A stretch of DNA of 64,000 bases from Incurvaria masculella (lineage: Eukaryota > Arthropoda > Insecta > Lepidoptera > Incurvariidae), in NCBI GenBank assembly GCA_946894095.1, contig OX335658.1, positions 10,531,001 to 10,595,000 on the forward strand. Reading direction: 5' to 3'. The position numbers were made by a program, and so were the translations under genes. The notes beneath the pieces were generated by a model. The model worked only from the letters and a program-made list of their open reading frames with translations, made no database searches and was not told the origin of the DNA. Below, piece after piece: positions 57,769-64,000 of this stretch; the first letter of the stretch is position 1, and every line of letters begins with the position of its first letter.

Positions 57769-58660
57769 AGGTGTAACTATAAAGAAATTTAGTTTGAGCG
57801 ACTTCGGCGAGCGAGTAGCCGTGGATAGATATAATTAGCTTCTTGCCGTAACCTGAGCAGCACCGCACCGCACCGCCTCCGCGCCGCGCTCCGATAAAGT
57901 TGCCATCCAATATTCCTGAGCTATCGGAAAGAAAAATCCTATTTTAAATTTTAAAAACGCCCACGCTCAGCGGTTACGGCAGATATTTCCAGTTTAGAGC
58001 CTTCCATATTCGATTTGTGATCCGTTAATATGTACAATGCGATTCAAATACGGGGCTCGTGACTGATTTCACTCGAATTTGCGCGGAAAAGTACGGTCCG
58101 TACGTCCGCATGGGTTTACACGGGAAACATTCGCTTCAATATTAAATCAAACCTGACGCTTTTTCCATCCATCAGAATCGAGATTATATCCGAGTACATG
58201 CGTCTACATGCTTTTGCTCTGCTTTGTTGTGACAGCAACACACTCGTTTTCGCTTTTCTGAATAGATATGGATAGGATTACATTGAGTGTCTGTCACAGA
58301 ATATACAGTTAAACGACTAGGGAGGCTGTTTTTTGCTATCCGTGTTTATTTCTTTTCTGTGTATTGGTTATTATGTGTTAGTTTGTGTCGGGTTTCTTTG
58401 TAAGTGTCACAGTTGCATTATTGTATTAGTTAATTTTGTTTGCTATCGCATTGTTGTATGTTCTTTTAATATATGTTCTTGAAATCATTATTTAGTTAAA
58501 ATAAATGAGGTTTTCCAAATATTTTTTGTAGAAACTTTTTTTTCACTCCATACTGAAATTTGTGAAGTGAAGTGAGGGATAAAGCAGTTTGACATTCAAA
58601 ATGGCGGTGTTCCCATCCTATTCTTATTTGAATCGCATTGTATGGGATTTTTTTATTTGG
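57769..58660. other. Unassigned; CpG-rich patch
   Basis: 57,855-57,895 (CACCGCACCGCACCGCCTCC, GCGCCGCGCTCCG) is GC-rich. No gene seen. Confidence 0.35.
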
Positions 58661-59015
58661 CTGGACATGGCTGGAACCACACCCACGGCTACATTGAACT
58701 GGATAGAAAACACGAACAACTTTTCATTGCCGCTGGTGTGTATGCATTTTAAGGATATAACGGGAATCAGGAACAATAAAACGCGTGCTTGCGAGATGAA
58801 CAGTGGCAACTAACTTTATTTTAATGCATGACGGTTATGTCGCGAAACATCATCCGATGCAATATCGGGCATGCGTATTCCCCACCTACAGTTTAAATGG
58901 ATTCCGAAGCATAAAACAGAATTCCGAACCAGCTCGCATTCTTAAATAAATTCACTAATGCAACTCAGAGAGAAACAAAATGGTGCATGAACCGAACGGG
59001 GAATCAGGACCACTA
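58661..59015 (-). mobile_element. Degraded SINE (minus)
   Basis: CGGCTACATTGAACTGGATA, GAAAACACGAACAACTTTTC and CATTGCCGCT match the body; CCGAACCAGCTCGCATTC and GGTGCATGAACC match the head side. The middle is replaced by unrelated DNA (about 58,735-58,880). Confidence 0.6.
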
Positions 59016-59094
59016 GGATGGAAGACCCCTAGCCGCCAGCTACCAGCATTAAACTTGTAATGTTCGATAATACATATTTTAATTGGTTTTTTAC

Positions 59095-59330
59095 TGACAT
59101 GGATGGCTAATACCAAACAACTACCGTTATGATATTAGCCACAATACACCACATTCCCGAAGGAATTCGGTGCCATGCCAGGAACTTCCCTTTATGACCA
59201 CGGCTACATTGAACTAAAAGCAAACACGGACAATTTTTCATTGCCGATTCGACCATATTTTCATCCAATGCGATGGTACCTACCCAGGCGGGCTGAAACG
59301 TTACCACCTAGTAGGCGAAAAATTAATATT
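59095..59330 (-). mobile_element. SINE body (minus), head missing
   Basis: GACATGGATGGCTAATACC, GTTATGATATTAGCC and GGAATTCGGTGCCATGCC: the typical 3' two thirds. Confidence 0.8.
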
Positions 59331-59934
59331 AGTAGGGTGGGAGGAGTACATAGAAATATGTATATAACAATTTATCTGATTTTATGTTCAAGTAGCAAGT
59401 AGCAAGTAGTATTTTAGTTCAACTAGACATGGCTGTAAAGGCTTTTTCCCTAATCTACCTTTTTTACGATTCGGTTCAAAAGTAATCTCGATTGTGACGT
59501 TCATAATAATAACCAATTTATACATTCTTACGTGCGCAGTGCCAAAATCATTTTAGAAACACTTCTATGAATATTTTGTTCACAATATTTACGTAATATA
59601 ATGAGTTGGAGATATTTAAAAATGTAATGAACGTATTTAAAACTCAATGCAATCACCTAATTAATAAAAACGTGTTAAAATGCATCTTAAGTTTTATTCA
59701 ACCGTCATTTTGCCGACTAGCGACCGATCAGGGTTGTGAAGGTACGTTAAAGTTGAATATCGAAAATTTAATCATCGTCAAATGGCGTGCGGCCCCGCCG
59801 CCTCTGCACTGCCGCTCGCAAATTAGGTTGGTCGCTGCGGGACATTGGGCAAGGAAGTACGAGACTGGTGACAGAAATTTATGTTCGCGCCATACTTGAT
59901 ATTGTGTTATATCATTTATGTGGATGAAAAAATT

Positions 59935-60092
59935 ACAAAAAAAAATAATAATTTATAGACCAGTGAAGTTTCTTTGCGGTTTCTTCTTCACTGGTTCTTC
60001 ACAATCCGCGGATCAATCAAATTGTGACATGACTTAGTGTAGTTTGACTACCAGAAGTTGAATAAATAAATGAAATGAAATGAAATTTAAAT
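59935..60092 (+). mobile_element. 5'-truncated LINE tail (plus)
   Basis: CCAGTGAAGTTTCTTTGCGG, TTTCTTCTTCACTGG (self-complementary CCAGTGAAG/CTTCACTGG), AATCCGCGGATC and the tail AATAAATGAAATGAAATG. Related to the nested insert at 36977-37190. Confidence 0.75.
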
Positions 60093-60186
60093 GTACCTCT
60101 AAATTCACGCATGTACTTTATAGCCTTGTCTCATGAGAGTTTTTTGTCAATTCGCTCACTCCTGATGTTTGCGAGCTCCAACGACA

Positions 60187-60416
60187 CCCCAGGGAGTTAC
60201 CATGATAAGTTACTCGCCCGGTGAATAGCAGGTAAACAGGCAATCTGGCGTTTAGTTGCATTCCGTACCTGTCAAACGACGTTTTATCCGTCCATGTGAA
60301 CTGAAATTCACCAGTTGGCCTGGTACGAAATGCAAGAAAACGTCGGATTTATTCACTATTTTGCCTTTTCAACTGCTTATTCAACTGTCGGGTTACTTAG
60401 CATATCAACCCCCAGG
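60187..60416. mobile_element. GTTACCATGGTAA-family MITE, diverged
   Basis: Ends CCCCAGGGAGTTACCATGAT and ATATCAACCCCCAGG. Inner GGCGTTTAGTTGCATTCCGT and GGTACGAAATGCAAGAAAAC. Confidence 0.75.
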
Positions 60417-60492
60417 ACTGCACAAAATCTCATTTGTTACAACGAGCAATCGGTAATTGTATGTATTTTGGACCCGATTACCTTTATGTCAT

Positions 60493-60742
60493 TAATTTGA
60501 GTTTCAGGGATATCTCCATTACTTATCAAATTTTTAAAATAATCTGAAAGAAGTTTCAGTCGTAACATTCGTCGGAAGCAGGTTTCGAATTTGCGACCTT
60601 TGGATTGTAGTGGGCATGTAATCCAAAGGTCGCAGTTTCGAATCCTGTTTCCGGCGAATGTCACGACCATAACTTTTTCAGATTATTTTCAAAATCTGAT
60701 TACAATGCTTCTAATGTACAATGTCGCTGAAACTGTCATTAA
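60493..60742. mobile_element. 250-bp palindromic MITE with a tRNA-like arm
   Basis: Outer ends AATTTGAGTTTCAGGGATAT and ATGTCGCTGAAACTGTCATT. The inner arms pair almost fully: CATTCGTCGGAAGCAGGTTT against GTTTCCGGCGAATG, and GCGACCTTTGGATT against AATCCAAAGGTCGC. The right inner arm has AGTTTCGAATCCTG, close to a tRNA B box. Confidence 0.8.
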
Positions 60743-61172
60743 TGCACATTCGATGTTACACGTCACGAATTCGTTAGATAACTGTTTGGCATGAGCCACG
60801 TATATATGCGTATATATACGTATATATACGCTGACTATACGGATGAGTTTTGGTCGCACTCCAGTCCTTCCTTGCTACATGTTTCGGAAGGACACTTTTA
60901 TCGCGGCGAGCTCGGTTTAACCGCTCCTGTATCCTGTGGCGGATCGCAAACACTTTTATCGAAACACGCCCGTTGCGGTATCGTTTGATTCGAAATTATG
61001 ATTGGTTCGCTTTGCGCGCATAAGTAGATTTTATTTTAATTGGGTTTCCTTGAATTTGTGGCACAGTTTTAGTCGAATTCATATTGCTGCTTGTATTTTC
61101 GTTATTTTGCAAAAACATATTCGTAAATGCGAGGAATGTCGATGTGTTTTCGTGGCGCTTTTGCATGTGTTC
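60743..61172. other. Unassigned
   Basis: Contains a short ATATACGTATATATACG run near 60,805-60,830 and a GC-richer patch near 60,900. No gene. Confidence 0.35.
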
Positions 61173-61365
61173 TTTTTAACCAACTTTATAAAAGGAGGAG
61201 GTTCTCAATTCGTCTGTCTGTTTTTTGTATGTTTGTTACTCGATATCTCCGCAAATGGTCAACCGATTTGAAAAAATCCTTTTGTCATCAGGAGGGTACA
61301 TCTCATGGTCCTTTTATAAATTATATGAAAGAATATTACTTCTCTTAGTTACTGAAGTCGGTTAA
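61173..61365 (+). mobile_element. Short TAACCGACTTC-type element
   Basis: Left end TTTTTAACCAACTTTATAAA, AGGAGGAGGTTCTCAATTCG; right end ACTGAAGTCGGTTAAA. The interior differs from the larger copies (CGATATCTCCGCAAATGGTC), so it is a related subfamily. Confidence 0.75.
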
Positions 61366-61385
61366 ATCGGTTTTTATGTGACTAG

Positions 61386-61640
61386 ACATGGATGGCTAAA
61401 ACCATACTTACTGCCATGATATTAGCCCAACACACCTCATGGGAACTAGGCACCATGCTAGGACCTTCCTTTTATTGCACAGCTATATTGAAATGAATGA
61501 AAAACACAAACAATTTTCATTGCCTACCATCAATACGATGGTACTTAAATTTGAGCGGATTGACCCTTCCGCACCCAGTAAGTATGGAAGGGGATCTACA
61601 GAAAAATGTGGAATTGGAACGAATCCCTTAGTCGGCTCTT
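61386..61640 (-). mobile_element. Degraded SINE body (minus)
   Basis: GACATGGATGGCTAAAACC, GCCATGATATTAGCCCAAC and CTAGGCACCATGCTAGGACC match. It decays toward the head. Confidence 0.7.
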
Positions 61641-62705
61641 GCGACATGCATGCGTAGAAATGCAGTGGGCAAAAGTGTATTATTTTTACGTGCCGGAAAC
61701 CACACAGCACTGTTGCACTAAGAAAAGCACGCATATGGTACCAATGTAAAGAAAAACTGGAAGAATATGAAGAACTAATAAAACTCTTAACATCCGTAAA
61801 TGTAAATGTAGTCATCGTTCGGAAATAATTTTTAATAGGATATGAGGCATTTATGAGAGAATTCTGTAATTTTTTATATCACGAGTTTTTTATGTAATAG
61901 GCAACCGGCAACGACAAAAAAAACATCAAACAAAAAAACATTGCGGACTAATTATCCGCTTTGGGCCAACGTGGAGTACCATGCAAACAAATGAAATGGT
62001 AGTAAAAGTCCAGGCACGACAACTATTTTCTTCGGAAACACAATATGATGACCTTCTAAAAGACACGTTTTGTCCAAATTTTCCATGAATTTTCTCGTAA
62101 AATCAAAAAAATCCGTAATTTTATTCGCATCTTCAGATTGAATTCAAACAAAATCTAATTTAATAAATTGCTATTACAATGTTGGGCTTGATTATATTTC
62201 TCGGAGGTAATCATTGTTATTGAAGCTTTAAATTATTAACCAAGTTTTACAGCGAAAATGTTACACTTTGATCTTCACCTTGAAACTCTCGCCTGAATAT
62301 TTTCTAATTACGCGTGAATAAATCTAGGCCACCGTCCCAGCCGGGCTACAAATGATTCCTACTAGGTAAACAATACTCGCTGATTGCGAGCAGCATCCAG
62401 GCGGACCGGAGATAGTAAAGCAAATTGTCGCCTCAAAAGATAAGTGTTATTTCCAATCAGGAGATGCTTCTCTGTCCCAGTCGCAAATATTAGGACCAGT
62501 CGCTGTCGAGATGAGGCGACGAGGCGTTCTAAAAACACTCAGTATTGTGTAATAAGATTGGATTTCGATGTTGCAATCGGTACCGGCTTCTCAATGAAGC
62601 ATATGGTATTCATGGTTTTTTATGGTATGGCTAATATACCACTATACCTTGCGAATATATCATAAGGGAGTATGTTTATTTAGATTTTCACTGTTGTTCG
62701 ACATT
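61641..62705. other. Unassigned
   Basis: No supported gene or repeat. A GC-richer stretch near 62,330-62,420 is unremarkable. Confidence 0.35.
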
Positions 62706-62880
62706 ATACTTAATGTTTACGGATGTATAGTGCTAAGTAAAGCTTACTTCTTACTTCGGAGACGTCGAAAAGAAGCAAGCTTTACTTAACACTTACTCAA
62801 GTAAAGCTTACTTCTTTCTTCGGAGACGTCGGAAAGAAGCAAGCTTTACTTAACACTGTACATCCGTAAACATTAAGTAT
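62706..62880. mobile_element. 175-bp double-hairpin palindrome
   Basis: Outer arms ATACTTAATGTTTACGGATG and CATCCGTAAACATTAAGTAT. Between them lie two tandem near-palindromes of about 55 bp (AGTAAAGCTTACTTCTT...GAGACGTC...AAGAAGCAAGCTTTACTTA). No ORF; a MITE-like foldback. Confidence 0.85.
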
Positions 62881-63044
62881 TATGATAAGGCAGGTTTTGT
62901 CATGTAGAGTGTAGAGCTTATTTAATGACAATAGTTGTGGTATTAAGTTAATATGGGTGTGTGGGTTCCGGGACGTACAATGAATTCAATTGGGCCATCT
63001 GAATTTCTTTCCGTGCATGACGTAAGAGACAACTAAGGGATTTA

Positions 63045-63175
63045 TCCGTCGTGATTCGGATTCCACGTTAAACTGTAGGTCCCCTTCCATACTTACTTGG
63101 TGGTAGGGTTAATTCCGTCCGGTTTGGTTGTGTCCGTGTTTTCCTTCCACTTCAATGTAGCCGTGCAATACAGGG
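63045..63175 (+). mobile_element. SINE body fragment, 5S-headed type (plus)
   Basis: GATTCGGATTCCACGTTAAA and CTGTAGGTCC match the junction form of the SINE at 56857 rather than the tRNA-headed form. It ends near CACTTCAATGTAGCCGTGC. The head upstream is not recognisable. Confidence 0.6.
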
Positions 63176-63188
63176 TATTACCTAACGT

Positions 63189-63240
63189 ATGGTATGGTCC
63201 AAAAGTAAACAACGTATTCCTTGGCAAACATGGAGCAAAT
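63189..63240. repeat. Arm of the TATGGTCCAAA MITE
   Basis: TATGGTATGGTCCAAAAGTA, ACAACGTATTCCTTGGC and CATGGAGC match the left arm at 4990-5035. The other arm is absent. Confidence 0.6.
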
Positions 63241-63863
63241 TATTTCGATAAAGTTTTGTGAATTCGTTAAGGTTTGAGATTCGATGCCCAAGGTCGTGAA
63301 ACGGCAAATAACTTCAAAATGAAATCTATGATGGTACCATTTTTACTCTTTTAACGTGTATTTTAATTAAGTATGTTTACTTAATACCATTTGTCTAAGC
63401 GGGTTAGGGCTATTTAGAAATTTCCTGAAACCAACCAGTCAAATAAAATTAAAGTCGTCATTTGTAGCATCAACCCAACACCTCTAGGCATCGATTACGC
63501 GCAAAAAAGACCAGTCAAATGCAATATTTTATTGATTTTTTACAATTGCCGGCATAATCGCAAATGCCTAGGTTTTTTATAGAAACCCTGAATATAGCAT
63601 ACGCCTGCGACGTATACATATAAACACATGATATAACTATCTAACAGCTTGAGATAAATGAACACATATCTACGTTGTTAAGGCTTGCCCTATCCGCCCT
63701 CGTAAACTATCACGAGATGGAGGTCCCCTGTTCATTTTCAGTGGGCGAAACCACTACCCTCGGTCTGTCATACGGCTGATGTGGGCTTACAAAGAACGCC
63801 CACTGCGCCCACTATCTACATCTGCGTAGCTCATTCACACAAATTAGAATGCGATTGTTATTT
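63241..63863. other. Unassigned
   Basis: No gene or repeat recognised. Confidence 0.35.
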
Positions 63864-64000
63864 AAAAACCGGCCAAGTGCGAGTCGGACTCGTACATGAC
63901 GGGTTCCGTATCATCTTACGTGATTAAACATCAGAAAAAACACGTTTTTTTGTCCCCCTTGGATGTTTATTGTTTTTAAATAAATACACACTCTGTGAAA
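63864..64000 (+). mobile_element. CCGGCCAAGTG element (plus), cut by window end
   Basis: AAAAACCGGCCAAGTGCGAG, TCGGACTCG, GGGTTCCGTATCATC, then the AT-rich middle and ATACACACTCTGTGAAA at the edge. Confidence 0.85.

Overview
The window looks like lepidopteran (moth or butterfly) nuclear DNA. It is AT-rich with short CpG-rich islands, carries the insect telomere motif (TTAGG)n at internal sites, and is packed with interspersed repeats whose ends look lepidopteran: a tRNA-headed SINE, elements starting CCGGCCAAGTGCGAGTCGG, elements starting TAACCGACTTC, and elements ending in a (CATC)n tract. There is no bacterial-style gene packing, and I see no intact rRNA, tRNA or CRISPR locus. Identities and family assignments come from reading by eye; no search was run.

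Coding content is sparse. The only convincing long gene is an intronless 347-codon ORF at 549-1592 (+). It encodes a predicted secreted or type I membrane glycoprotein that I do not recognise. Other coding traces are C-terminal ends of two dead non-LTR reverse transcriptases (22267-22585 and 52736-53113, both minus), two dead mariner transposases, a possible 3' terminal exon (24721-24994, minus), a possible promoter plus first exon (14210-14434) and a short ORF in a CpG-rich block (16068-16250).

Region by region. 1-2.4 kb: glycoprotein gene and its flank. 2.4-6.6 kb: a 4.2-kb composite mobile unit (mariner, palindromic MITE, SINE and a 774-bp foldback); a second copy lies at 29.9-34.1 kb in the same orientation. 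The foldback core, however, is inverted between the two copies. 7-16 kb: MITEs, SINEs, LINE tails and CpG-rich islands. 16.5-18.9 kb: a 2.4-kb element with long terminal inverted repeats, which holds a second foldback built from about 15 copies of a CGTATAAT motif. 18.9-29.9 kb: LINE remnants, SINEs, an AACTGT-rich element and a possible exon. 34-47 kb: MITEs and nested insertions, including a GC-rich insert flanked by a 7-bp repeat. 47.6-50.4 kb: two near-identical 0.67-kb elements facing each other, each ending in a hairpin with 112-bp arms and (TTAGG)n in the loop. 51-57 kb: LINE tails, a tandem duplication of a 1.15-kb unit and a SINE with a 5S-rRNA-like head. 57-64 kb: a 122-bp tandem repeat, more MITEs, SINEs and palindromes.

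There is no operon-like cooperation to describe. The window records repeated transposition, nesting and inversion. The strongest new observations are the flipped foldback core, the telomere-motif hairpins, the 2.4-kb long-TIR element with its nested foldback, and one SINE body joined to either a tRNA-like or a 5S-like promoter head.
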